DNA from: Pseudoduganella rivuli
Lineage (GTDB): Bacteria > Pseudomonadota > Gammaproteobacteria > Burkholderiales > Burkholderiaceae_D
Length of the DNA stretch: 64,000 bases
Direction of reading: 5' to 3'
Assembly: GCF_009674485.1 (NCBI RefSeq)
Contig: NZ_WKJJ01000029.1
Coordinates: 1-64,000 of the forward strand
A model generated the notes under the pieces. It worked only from the letters and a program-made list of their open reading frames with translations. It had not been told where the DNA came from and ran no database searches. A program made the position numbers and the translations under genes. Of the stretch, positions 28,678-36,468 are shown piece by piece (within the stretch, counting starts at the first letter, position 1; each line of letters begins with the position of its first letter).

Positions 28678-29586
28678 TCATTTGCCCAGCAACCCCCGCA
28701 TGCGCAGCCACTCTTCGGCGCGCTTCGGCCATGCCGACGTGGTGCCCAGTCCTTCGGTCATGCCGACGCCGTGGCCACCCTGCTCGAAAATGTGCAGTTC
28801 GGCGGGCACTTTGGCGCGCGTCAGCGCCTGGTAAAAGGCAATGCTGTTGTCGGCCGGGACGGATGCGTCGCCCTGGGTGTGGAACAGCAGGGCCGGCGGC
28901 GTGGCGCCGGTCACCTGCGTTTCCAGCGACATGCGGTGTACCAGTTCCGGCGCGGGATGGTCACCCAGCAATGCCTTGCGCGAACCCGCATGGACGGCCG
29001 GTCCTTCCATGGCGATCACCGGATACAGCAGGATCACGAAGTCGGGGCGGGCGCTGACGGCATCGAGCGCGGCGCCCGTGCGGCCTTCCGGCGCGTCGAA
29101 CAGCGTCGCGGCGCTGGCCGCCACGTGGCCACCGGCGGAACTGCCGATGACGCCGATGCGGTGCGGATCGAGCCCCAGCGCGGACGCCTGGCTGCGCAGC
29201 AGGCGCACGGCGCGCAGCACGTCCTGCAGCGGCGCCGGATGGCCGAATTCCGCCAGCCGGTATTTCAGGATAAAACTGGTCACACCCAGGCCGGCCAGCC
29301 ATTCCGCATAGCGCATACCTTCCCGTTCCGCAGAAAGACGCACGTATCCGCCGCCAGGGCAGATAATGGCGGCCGCGCCGTTGGCTTTGCCGGCCGGCGG
29401 CGCGACCATGGTCAGGGTCGGGACGGAGACGTTCGAGATGCGGCCGTCGCTGGTCAGTTCGGGGCCCGGCCGGGTTTTGGCGTTCGGGACGCCTTCGGGC
29501 CACAAGGCCTGCACGGTGGCGGAATCGGCAAGGGCAGACATCATCGGCGTGGTCAGTAACAGGGCAATGAACAAGCGTTTTTTCAT
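28678..29586 (-). CDS. Exported alpha/beta-hydrolase esterase
   Basis: This 302-aa protein has a signal peptide (MKKRLFIALLLTTPMMSALA). The fold is of the acetyl-xylan/feruloyl esterase-like BD-FAE group: oxyanion-hole CPGGGYVRLSAEREG, nucleophile GSSAGGH, acid in QGDASVP and His in GGHGVGM. It probably removes acetyl or feruloyl groups from pectin side chains; the ester is not known. It converges on rhaM with 10 bp between stops. Its start codon is only 10 bp from that of the divergent DUF1080 gene. Confidence 0.85.
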   Translation of the reverse strand: MKKRLFIALLLTTPMMSALADSATVQALWPEGVPNAKTRPGPELTSDGRISNVSVPTLTMVAPPAGKANGAAAIICPGGGYVRLSAEREGMRYAEWLAGLGVTSFILKYRLAEFGHPAPLQDVLRAVRLLRSQASALGLDPHRIGVIGSSAGGHVAASAATLFDAPEGRTGAALDAVSARPDFVILLYPVIAMEGPAVHAGSRKALLGDHPAPELVHRMSLETQVTGATPPALLFHTQGDASVPADNSIAFYQALTRAKVPAELHIFEQGGHGVGMTEGLGTTSAWPKRAEEWLRMRGLLGK

Positions 29587-29596
29587 AGGGATGACA

Positions 29597-30247
29597 ATGG
29601 CAGGTTACAGGGAATCATGCAAACGGGCAGTGCTGGCGGCGGCATTGCTGCTGGCGGCAGCGGCGGGCCAGGCGGAAGAATTGTTCAATGGACGCGACTT
29701 CCAGGGCTGGGACTTGCTGGCCGGAAAGGACATGCCGCCGGAAGGGGCATTCACCATGCTGGCTGGCGGCGTGATCGCATCGACGGGCCAGCCGTCGGGC
29801 TTTCTGGCCACGCTGGCCAGCTACCGCAATTACCGCCTGCACGTGGAATGGCGCTGGCCGGGCAAGCCGGGTAACGGCGGTGTGCTGCTGCATATCTCGC
29901 CAGGCCCGATGGACCGGGTGTGGCCATTGAGCCTGCAAGTGCAGACCAAGCATGGCAGCGCGGGCGACTTGCTGCCGATGGCGGGCTACGCGTTTGCAGA
30001 GCCGCCGACCAGCGCCCCCGGTGCACAGCCCGTGATCAAGGCCCATACGGCGCCGGACAGTGAATTGCCGGCCGGCGAATGGAACAGCGCGGACATCGTC
30101 AGCCGCGACGGCGTGGTGGAAGTGTCCGTCAACGGTGTGCCGCAGAACCGTATCAGCCACGGCAAGCCGGACCAGGGCCGCATCGGCTTCCAGCTGGAAG
30201 GGGCGCCATACGAGTTGCGCAACGTCCGGCTGGAAAAGCTCGATTAG
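29597..30247 (+). CDS. Exported DUF1080 (3-keto-disaccharide hydrolase domain) protein
   Basis: This 216-aa protein has a signal peptide (RAVLAAALLLAAAAGQAEE) and one jelly-roll domain of the DUF1080/3-keto-glycoside hydrolase-like family. The opening ELFNGRDFQGWDLL and the WRWPGKPGNGGVLLHIS strand are diagnostic. Family members bind or cleave sugars; the role here is not established. Several in-frame starts exist (29567, 29591, 29597); 29597 has AGGG six bases upstream. The gene ends overlapping the stop codon of the convergent lyase gene. Confidence 0.75.
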   Translation: MAGYRESCKRAVLAAALLLAAAAGQAEELFNGRDFQGWDLLAGKDMPPEGAFTMLAGGVIASTGQPSGFLATLASYRNYRLHVEWRWPGKPGNGGVLLHISPGPMDRVWPLSLQVQTKHGSAGDLLPMAGYAFAEPPTSAPGAQPVIKAHTAPDSELPAGEWNSADIVSRDGVVEVSVNGVPQNRISHGKPDQGRIGFQLEGAPYELRNVRLEKLD

Positions 30248-31620
30248 TGGCGTTTCAGCCATGCGTCGGGCACGGGCACGATGGCGATGTTCATCGTGCG
30301 GCCGTCTTCCGACAGCATGGCTGACTGGATTTCAATTTTCGTGCCGTCCGCGTTGAAGGTCGGGTGCGGATGGTCGGCCGCCGTGGTCTTGTGGCCGGTG
30401 GTCAGCAGCATCATTTCGCGGGTGCGGCGGTCGATCAGGTACAGGCTGCGGGAAAAGTCGTCGCCCACGGCCCAGCGGCCGTCGCTGGACCCGTGTACGT
30501 GCCAGAATCCGCTGCCGGACGGCGTTTGTCCCGCGATATTGACCTGGCGGGTACGCAGGTTGACGATGGCCAGGCCGGTCGGTTTTTCGCGTGTCCCGGC
30601 GTTGCCCCAGGCCGCATCCTGGCCCGGATTGGCGCCTTCCACCGCCGTGCCGGGCGCATCCACGCCGGACGCGCCGCCCGGGATCGGACGGTGGCCGAGG
30701 ATCGCCATCGCCACCTCGTCGCGGGAAATCACCGCTTCGTGCGTGACCCACTCGTACGGTGCTTCCGGATACAGCGGGCGCAGTCCCGTGCCATCGGCCT
30801 GCACAGTCCACGTGCGCTGCGGCGACTTGCCGCCGGTTTCCCAGCAAAACACGATTTCGCCCGGTTGCCACAGGTTGGCCTGGATATGGCCGACCTGGAA
30901 CGGTACCGACACCACGTGGCGGACTTCGCCCGTCTTCAGGTGCATGCGCGCGATGCCGGCCGGTCCCGCACCCATGTTGCGGGGGCCGAACGGCGGTTCG
31001 ATCTTCGCGCCGGGCGCCATGTGGCGCGCCGCTTCGTCGCGCCCGACGCGGAAATACACCCATTCCTCGTCCGCGTCGAGCGCCATGTCGCCGCCGGCGT
31101 CGATGGCGGCCGGCGTCACGCCGGCGATGCGCTGGTAGGCATCGGCGCCTTGCAGCTTGCCGGCCTTGCTGTCGGCGAACAGACGGTCCAGGTCCACTTC
31201 GACGATTTGCTGGCGCTTCTCTTCCACATCCTTGCGTATGAAATACAGCTTGTTGGCCTTGCGCGCCAGGTTCAGCATGCCGGTATAGCCGCCTTCCGTC
31301 ACCTGCACGATGTCGCCGTTCTGTTCATTGACGGCCAGTGCTTCTCCGCCCGCCAGTTTCGAGCGGAACACCACCCATTTGCCGTCGGCCGTCCATTGCG
31401 GATGGGTGGGATAGATTTTCGAATCACCGTGCGGTTTGCTGGTCAAAAACGTCAGCATGGCGCCGGTGACGGGGTCTTTGACGATCTTGCGTTCGGACGG
31501 GAAGCGCTTGCCGATTTGCGCCTGGGCGTTGCCGCACAGGATGGCCGGCGCGATGGCCAGCAGCAGAATCAGGGGCAACTTCAGGGGCAGTATGGCTGCC
31601 CGCGTGGTTATGGATGGCAT
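30244..31620 (-). CDS. Exported oligogalacturonate lyase-like protein (PL22-like)
   Basis: This 458-aa beta-propeller protein opens with GKRFPSERKIVKDPVTGAMLTFLTS, like oligogalacturonate lyases that cleave unsaturated di- and trigalacturonate. Candidate metal and catalytic histidines are in VTHEAVI and FWHVHGS, which match the THE and HVH elements of the family. Unlike the well-known cytoplasmic Ogl enzymes it has a signal peptide (LKLPLILLLAIAPAILCGNAQAQ), so it should act in the periplasm. It may instead act on rhamnogalacturonan oligosaccharides; this cannot be decided from sequence. Confidence 0.72.
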   Translation of the reverse strand: MPSITTRAAILPLKLPLILLLAIAPAILCGNAQAQIGKRFPSERKIVKDPVTGAMLTFLTSKPHGDSKIYPTHPQWTADGKWVVFRSKLAGGEALAVNEQNGDIVQVTEGGYTGMLNLARKANKLYFIRKDVEEKRQQIVEVDLDRLFADSKAGKLQGADAYQRIAGVTPAAIDAGGDMALDADEEWVYFRVGRDEAARHMAPGAKIEPPFGPRNMGAGPAGIARMHLKTGEVRHVVSVPFQVGHIQANLWQPGEIVFCWETGGKSPQRTWTVQADGTGLRPLYPEAPYEWVTHEAVISRDEVAMAILGHRPIPGGASGVDAPGTAVEGANPGQDAAWGNAGTREKPTGLAIVNLRTRQVNIAGQTPSGSGFWHVHGSSDGRWAVGDDFSRSLYLIDRRTREMMLLTTGHKTTAADHPHPTFNADGTKIEIQSAMLSEDGRTMNIAIVPVPDAWLKRH

Positions 31621-31747
31621 GGTGTCTCAAGTCATGATGGATCGGGATTTTGATTGTCGTGGCTTTGGCATTGATAGTCTGCTCAAGACGCTGATTCTTT
31701 ATTTTCATGGCGCGTGTGGCGAATTTGACTGGCATAGAATGGCCGGC

Positions 31748-33460
31748 ATGAACAGCCAAACGACTTTATTTATCTTCGTGGCGGCCGCCTTGTTCGCCGG
31801 TTGTGCCACACACGAGGCGCCGCAGCCGGTGCAGGCCGCGCTGCCGGCCGCCGTCAATACGGACCCCAGCGCCGCGGCGCGCAACCTGGTCTTGCCGGAA
31901 CCAGCCAATCCCGCGCTGCCATCGCTGATCCTGATCGGCGACTCCACCGTCCGTAACGGCCGTGACGATGGCCAGGGCAAGGGGCCGGCCGGCCAGTGGG
32001 GCTGGGGCAATCCGGTTGCCGCCTATTTCGATCATCACAAGATCAATGTGGTCAACCGCGCGATCGGCGGCTTGAGCAGCCGGACTTACCTGACGGGCGG
32101 CCACTGGGAACGCACGCTGGCCTTCGTCAAGGCGGGCGACGTGGTCGTCATGCAGTTCGGCCACAACGACGCCAGCGCCATCAACGACAACAGCCGCGCG
32201 CGGGGCACGATTGCCGGCACCGGCGGCGAAACGCAGGAAATCGACAATTTGCTGACGGGTAAAGCGGAAACCGTGCACAGTTACGGCTGGTATTTGCGGC
32301 GCTATATCGCCGACATCCGCGCCCGGGGCGCCGTGCCCGTCATTTGTTCGCCGGTGCCGCGCAAACGGTGGGACGCCAGCGGCAAGATTGCCCGCGGCGG
32401 CAACAGTTATCCCGCCTGGGCGGCGCAGGTGGCGCGCGACGAAAAGGTCGGCCTGATCGATTTGGCCGGCAATGTGGCGCGCCAGTACGATGCGCTGGGC
32501 CATGACGCGGTCATGCAACTGTTCCCGCAAACCACGCCGGATGAATCCACCCATACCAACTGGGCCGGCGCCGAGCTCAACGCGCGGGCCGCCGTGGCGG
32601 GCATCAAGGCGCTGGGATTGCCGCAACTGGTGGCGGCGCTGGCGCCGAGGGCGGCGGACATCGCCGCCGCCGAAGATGAGCGCCCGGTGGCCGACGCGTC
32701 ATCGGTGCCGCAGGAACAGCCGCGCAATGCGGCCTTGCCGACCTTGTTCATCGTCGGCGATTCCACCGTGCGCAGCGGCGGCGCCAATGGCGCGGTGGGC
32801 TGGGGCGAACGCATTGCCCCGTATTTCGATTCGGGCCGGGTCAATGTCGTCAACCACGCCATCGGCGGGCGCAGCAGCCGCACGTTTTACACGGAAGGGC
32901 GCTGGGACAAGGTGCTGGCGCAATTGAAGGCGGGCGACGTGGTGCTGATCCAGTTCGGCCACAACGATGGCGGGCGCATCGGCGATCCCGCCATGAAAAA
33001 CCGCGCGTCCGGCGCCGGCACGGGGCCGGAAACCGTCGAGGAAGCGAGACCGGACGGCACGCGCGAACAGGTGCACACGTTTGGCTGGTACATGGCGCGC
33101 TACGTGGAAAGCGCGCGGGCCAAAGGCGCGCACGTGGTGCTGCTGTCGCCGGTGCCGCACAAGGACCGCTGGCAGCAGGGCCGCGACTTCGAACAGTTTG
33201 CGCAATGGGATGCGCAGGTGGCGCAGGCGGGCGGCGCGCGCTTTGCCGACCTGACGATGGCGGTGGCCGGCGGTTATCGCGGCATCGGCGCGCAACAGGT
33301 CGATGGCTTCTTTTCCGATGCCCGCACCCATACCAATGACGCCGGTGCGCAATTCAATGCGCAGCGCGTGGTGGCGGTATTGAAAGGGTTGCGCGACAAC
33401 CCGGTGACGGCATGGCTGTCGGCGCAGGGGCAGGCGGTGGCGCCTGTCGGCGGCCAATGA
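31748..33460 (+). CDS. Tandem CE12 rhamnogalacturonan acetylesterase lipoprotein
   Basis: This 570-aa lipoprotein (lipobox FAGC, Cys19) contains two complete SGNH/GDSL esterase domains. Copy 1 has GDSTVRNG near residue 64, AIGGLSSRT, FGHNDAS and DESTHTN. Copy 2 has GDSTVRSG near residue 337, AIGGRSSRT, FGHNDGG and DARTHTN. All catalytic Ser, Gly, Asn and Asp/His positions are kept in both. CE12 enzymes remove acetyl groups from RG-I galacturonate. An in-frame ATG three codons earlier (31739) is possible; neither has a strong Shine-Dalgarno. It is coupled to the next gene by ATGA. Confidence 0.85.
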   Translation: MNSQTTLFIFVAAALFAGCATHEAPQPVQAALPAAVNTDPSAAARNLVLPEPANPALPSLILIGDSTVRNGRDDGQGKGPAGQWGWGNPVAAYFDHHKINVVNRAIGGLSSRTYLTGGHWERTLAFVKAGDVVVMQFGHNDASAINDNSRARGTIAGTGGETQEIDNLLTGKAETVHSYGWYLRRYIADIRARGAVPVICSPVPRKRWDASGKIARGGNSYPAWAAQVARDEKVGLIDLAGNVARQYDALGHDAVMQLFPQTTPDESTHTNWAGAELNARAAVAGIKALGLPQLVAALAPRAADIAAAEDERPVADASSVPQEQPRNAALPTLFIVGDSTVRSGGANGAVGWGERIAPYFDSGRVNVVNHAIGGRSSRTFYTEGRWDKVLAQLKAGDVVLIQFGHNDGGRIGDPAMKNRASGAGTGPETVEEARPDGTREQVHTFGWYMARYVESARAKGAHVVLLSPVPHKDRWQQGRDFEQFAQWDAQVAQAGGARFADLTMAVAGGYRGIGAQQVDGFFSDARTHTNDAGAQFNAQRVVAVLKGLRDNPVTAWLSAQGQAVAPVGGQ

Positions 33461-34164
33461 AAGCCCTGAACGGCGGTGTGGTGGCTGGTCTGCTGCTGGC
33501 GGCCGTGACGGCATCGGCGGCGACGGAGACGCCGCGCTGCGAACTGCCGGCGCGTACCGGAAAGCTGCTGTACGCGGACGATTTTACGCACGGTCTGGCG
33601 AACTGGGTGGCGGAATTCCGCCCCGAACGATCGGCCGTGACGGCGCGGGCGGGCAAGCTGGCCATCGACGTGGCGGGCGGCGCAACGGTCTGGTTCAAGG
33701 CGGCGTTGAGCGGGGATTACGTGGTGCGCTACCGGCGCAAGGTGGTGGTTGGCGGCGGGCGCAATGACCGCTTGTCGGACCTGAACCAGTTCTGGATGGC
33801 GCAGGATCCTGCCAACAGCGACCTGTATACGCGCGACGGTACGTTTGAACAGTATGACGGCTTGCGCCTGTATTACGCGGGCATTGGCGGCAACGGCAAT
33901 ACCACGACGCGCCTGCGGCGCTATGACGGCCAGGGGCAGCGCGTGCTGCTGAGTGACCTGGGCGAAGCGCGCCACCTGCTGCGCGCCAACCATGAGTATC
34001 AGGTCGAAGTGGCGGTCTATCGCGGCTGCACGCAGGTCACGCTGGATGGCGCCTTGCTGTTTGCGTACCGCGACCCGCAACCGCTGCGCTCCGGGCAATT
34101 CGGCTTCCGCACCACGCAGTCCAGGCAGGAAATCAGCGACTTCAAAGTGTATCGACTCGACTAG
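33457..34164 (+). CDS. Exported DUF6250-like (YesU-like) jelly-roll protein
   Basis: This 235-aa protein has a signal peptide (VVAGLLLAAVTASAATE). It then has one jelly-roll domain starting LLYADDFTHGLANWVAEF and carrying SDLNQFWMAQDP, LRLYYAGIGGNGNTTTR and FGFRTTQSRQEISDFKVYRL. I place it in the DUF6250 group, which resembles YesU of the Bacillus subtilis rhamnogalacturonan locus. Activity is unknown: lyase, hydrolase or binding module are all possible. It is translationally coupled to the tandem acetylesterase, so a role in RG-I breakdown is likely. Confidence 0.7.
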   Translation: MKALNGGVVAGLLLAAVTASAATETPRCELPARTGKLLYADDFTHGLANWVAEFRPERSAVTARAGKLAIDVAGGATVWFKAALSGDYVVRYRRKVVVGGGRNDRLSDLNQFWMAQDPANSDLYTRDGTFEQYDGLRLYYAGIGGNGNTTTRLRRYDGQGQRVLLSDLGEARHLLRANHEYQVEVAVYRGCTQVTLDGALLFAYRDPQPLRSGQFGFRTTQSRQEISDFKVYRLD

Positions 34165-34197
34165 CCGTCGTTAGCGATATTGAAAACATGATAAGTC

Positions 34198-34222
34198 CGG
34201 ACCAGTAAATATTACTGGTCCG
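34198..34222. promoter_or_regulatory. Lrp-type box upstream of the Lrp/AsnC gene
   Basis: Two perfect 11-bp arms (CGGACCAGTAA at 34198-34208 and its complement at 34212-34222) flank three bases. The core CAGTAAATATTACTG matches the E. coli Lrp consensus YAGHAWATTWTDCTR in 14 of 15 positions. It lies just upstream of the putative promoter of the regulator gene, which fits autoregulation. It lacks a U-tract and so is not a terminator. Confidence 0.65.
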
Positions 34223-34230
34223 TGACATGA

Positions 34231-34259
34231 TTGCGATAAATTTGCTTGCGCTAGCTAAT
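34231..34259 (+). promoter_or_regulatory. Promoter of the Lrp-LysE unit
   Basis: TTGCGA (34231-34236) and GCTAAT (34254-34259) are spaced by 17 bp. Each matches its sigma-70 consensus in four of six positions. Transcription would start about 15 bases before the regulator start codon. Confidence 0.5.
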
Positions 34260-34280
34260 AAAGTGCGGCATATTTATCGC

Positions 34281-34739
34281 ATGGATACTCATGACCTGCA
34301 AATCTTACAGCTGATCCAGTCCGACAACCGGCGCTCCGCGGCGGAAATCGGGCAGGAAATCGGCTTGTCCGTTTCCGCCGTCAGCGACCGCCTGCGGCGC
34401 CTCAACGCATCCGGCGCGATTGCCGCCAACCGCGCCGTCATCGATCCTTCCCGGGTCGGTATGACCGCGTGCGCCTTCATCTTCGTCGATCTGGAACCGC
34501 GCGCGGACGAGGAAGTCTTTGCGGCCGCGCTGCGGGGTTTCCCGGAAGTGCAGGAAGGCCACCACATCACGGGCCCGCATTCCTGGCTGGTCAAAGTGCG
34601 CACCCGCGACACGGCCGCGCTGCAAGTGTTCCTGACGCAGCGGCTGAAACGCGTGCCGGGCGTGCTGCGGACGGAAACCGTGATTGCGCTCGATACCGCC
34701 AAGGAAACGTCCGAACTCGCGTTTGGAGGCCAGCCATGA
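34281..34739 (+). CDS. Lrp/AsnC-family transcriptional regulator
   Basis: This 152-aa regulator has an N-terminal helix-turn-helix (DLQILQLIQSDNRRSAAEIGQEIGLSVSAVSDRLRRL) and a C-terminal RAM/AsnC effector domain (VQEGHHITGPHSWLVKVRTRD). Such proteins sense amino acids. ATG at 34281 gives the canonical start MDTHDLQ; an earlier in-frame ATG lies within the promoter. It overlaps the exporter gene by ATGA, so it most likely controls that exporter. A near-consensus Lrp box precedes it. Confidence 0.92.
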   Translation: MDTHDLQILQLIQSDNRRSAAEIGQEIGLSVSAVSDRLRRLNASGAIAANRAVIDPSRVGMTACAFIFVDLEPRADEEVFAAALRGFPEVQEGHHITGPHSWLVKVRTRDTAALQVFLTQRLKRVPGVLRTETVIALDTAKETSELAFGGQP

Positions 34740-35383
34740 GCGAGATCGCGATGACCCTGGCGCGCGGCGCGCTGGTGGGGTTTGCCATCGCCGCCCCCGT
34801 CGGGCCGGTGGGATTGCTGTGCATCCGCCGCACCTTTGCCCACGGGCCGTCCACCGGGCTGGCGACGGGACTGGGCGCGGCGGCGGCCGACGCCATGTAC
34901 GGCCTGGTGGCGGCGCTGGGCGTGGGCGCGGTGGCGTCGCTGTTGCTGGAACATGCGTCCAGCCTGCGCATCGGTGGCGGTATCCTGATGGCGCTGCTGG
35001 GTATTGCCGCCTTGCGGCGCGCGCGCCGGCCGGCACCCGGTGTGACGGCGGCGTCCGCACCGACGCCTTCCGGTTTGCTGGGCGCCTTCGGCACGACGTT
35101 CGCGCTGACAGCATCCAGCCCGATGACGATCCTGTCGTTCGCCGGCTTGCTGGCCGCGCTGGCGCCGCCGGACGGTTCGCTGTCCAGCGGCTTGCTGCTG
35201 GTCGTGGGCGTGTTTTCCGGGTCGATCGCGTGGTGGATGCTGCTGGTGGGCGGCGTCTCGGCCAGCCGCAAGGCGATTCCGCCGAACGCGATCCGCTGGA
35301 TCGAAGCCGTGTCCGGCGTGGCGCTGCTGGCATTCGCCTGCTGGTCGCTGGCGACGGGCATGATGGGAGGCGGTGCGGCATGA
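34736..35383 (+). CDS. LysE-family amino-acid exporter
   Basis: This 215-aa inner-membrane protein has about six membrane segments. Family signatures are GFAIAAPVGPVGLLCIRRTF near the N-terminus and LTASSPMTILSFAGLLAAL in the middle. LysE proteins export lysine, arginine, threonine or similar amino acids. Genetic coupling with an Lrp-type regulator is the classic LysG/LysE-like logic. Substrate unknown. Confidence 0.9.
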   Translation: MSEIAMTLARGALVGFAIAAPVGPVGLLCIRRTFAHGPSTGLATGLGAAAADAMYGLVAALGVGAVASLLLEHASSLRIGGGILMALLGIAALRRARRPAPGVTAASAPTPSGLLGAFGTTFALTASSPMTILSFAGLLAALAPPDGSLSSGLLLVVGVFSGSIAWWMLLVGGVSASRKAIPPNAIRWIEAVSGVALLAFACWSLATGMMGGGAA

Positions 35384-35823
35384 CGGCGCCATTGGTACTG
35401 GCCGGCGACAGCGAACTGGCCGCGCTCGGCGCGCAGGTGCTCGGCGGCGTGCTGCCGAAGGCAGCGTGGACGCACCGCGCGCACCTGGCCGTCGCCGTGT
35501 GGGTGACCGCGGCGCGGCCCGACATCGTGCCGGCACGCGACATGCCCGGGATAATCCGTGCTTATAACGTGGCCAGCGGCACCGCCAATACGGATACCGG
35601 CGGCTACCATGAAACCATCACGCTGGCGTCGCTGCGGGCGGTGGCGGCGTTCCTGTCGGCGCAGCCGCATGGCATGCCACCCTACGCCGTTTGCAATGCG
35701 CTGTTTGATTCGCCCTATGGCGACAAGGACTGGCTGCTGTCGCACTGGTCGCGCGACGTACTGTTTTCCGTGTCGGCGCGGTGCCGCTGGGTGGAACCGG
35801 ACAAGGCGCCACTGCCGTTCTGA
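35380..35823 (+). CDS. Conserved hypothetical protein with THRAHL and YHET motifs
   Basis: This 147-aa soluble protein has no recognisable enzyme name. Two motifs stand out: WTHRAHLAVAVWV near residue 30 and TGGYHETITLASLRAV near residue 72. I recall them as conserved among small uncharacterised bacterial proteins. The three histidines and glutamate could form a metal site. It is coupled to the LysE gene by ATGA, so it is expressed with the exporter. Function unknown. Confidence 0.7.
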   Translation: MTAPLVLAGDSELAALGAQVLGGVLPKAAWTHRAHLAVAVWVTAARPDIVPARDMPGIIRAYNVASGTANTDTGGYHETITLASLRAVAAFLSAQPHGMPPYAVCNALFDSPYGDKDWLLSHWSRDVLFSVSARCRWVEPDKAPLPF

Positions 35824-35839
35824 CGATCGCCGGAGGCGC

Positions 35840-35868
35840 TTGACGATGGTTCCAATATGTTGGATACT
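35840..35868 (+). promoter_or_regulatory. Promoter with embedded palindrome, XRE-cupin gene
   Basis: TTGACG (35840-35845) and GATACT (35863-35868) are 17 bp apart. The spacer holds an inverted repeat TCCAA (35851-35855) / TTGGA (35860-35864), well placed for autorepression. The start of transcription would fall at about 35875, right at the ATG at 35878. Confidence 0.55.
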
Positions 35869-35877
35869 AAATCCATC

Positions 35878-36447
35878 ATGAAAGACGAAACCATCCATGA
35901 CCGTATCGCCCGGCGGGTGCGCGATTTGCGCGCCGCGCGCGGCATTTCGCTGGAAGCGCTGGCCACGCAATGCGGCGTCAGCCGCTCCATGTTGTCGCTG
36001 ATCGAACGGGGTGAAAGCAGCCCGACCGCCGTGGTGCTGGAAAAGCTGTCCGGCGGCCTGGGCGTGCCGCTGGCTTCGCTGTTCGATCCGCCAGAACCCG
36101 CCGCAAGTCCCGTGCTGCGCGCCGCCGACCAGGTGGCGTGGCGCGATCCCCATTCCGGTTACGTGCGCCGCAACGTGTCGCCCGTTGCTCCCGGCAACCC
36201 GGCACAAATCGTCGACGTGTCGTTCCCGCCCCATGCGCGGGTCACCTATGAATCCGGCCCGCGCCCGTCGCTCGTGCACCAGTACGTGTGGATGCTGGAA
36301 GGGACCATGGAAATCACGCACGGCGACGATGTCCATACGCTGCACGCGGGCGATTGCCTGGCGATGGGGCTGGACCGCCCCAACAGCTTCCATAACCCCG
36401 CCGATACGCCTGCGCGCTACGCGGTGGTCCTTACCACCGACCATTAA
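35878..36447 (+). CDS. XRE-family regulator with C-terminal cupin domain
   Basis: This 189-aa regulator has an N-terminal Cro/C1 helix-turn-helix (VRDLRAARGISLEALATQCGVSRSMLSLIERGESSPT) and a C-terminal cupin (VHQYVWMLEGTMEITHGDDVHTLHAGDCLAM). The cupin probably senses a small ligand. ATG at 35878 fits the promoter as a nearly leaderless start; an in-frame ATG at 35857 lies inside the promoter spacer. It is followed after 21 bp by the double acetyltransferase gene, which it likely regulates. Confidence 0.9.
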   Translation: MKDETIHDRIARRVRDLRAARGISLEALATQCGVSRSMLSLIERGESSPTAVVLEKLSGGLGVPLASLFDPPEPAASPVLRAADQVAWRDPHSGYVRRNVSPVAPGNPAQIVDVSFPPHARVTYESGPRPSLVHQYVWMLEGTMEITHGDDVHTLHAGDCLAMGLDRPNSFHNPADTPARYAVVLTTDH

Positions 36448-36468
36448 TTACTGATGACGGGAGTTGCC

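Noticed and set aside
34198..34222. Terminator of the RG-I operon
   Set aside because: The hairpin lacks a U-tract and fits an Lrp operator far better.
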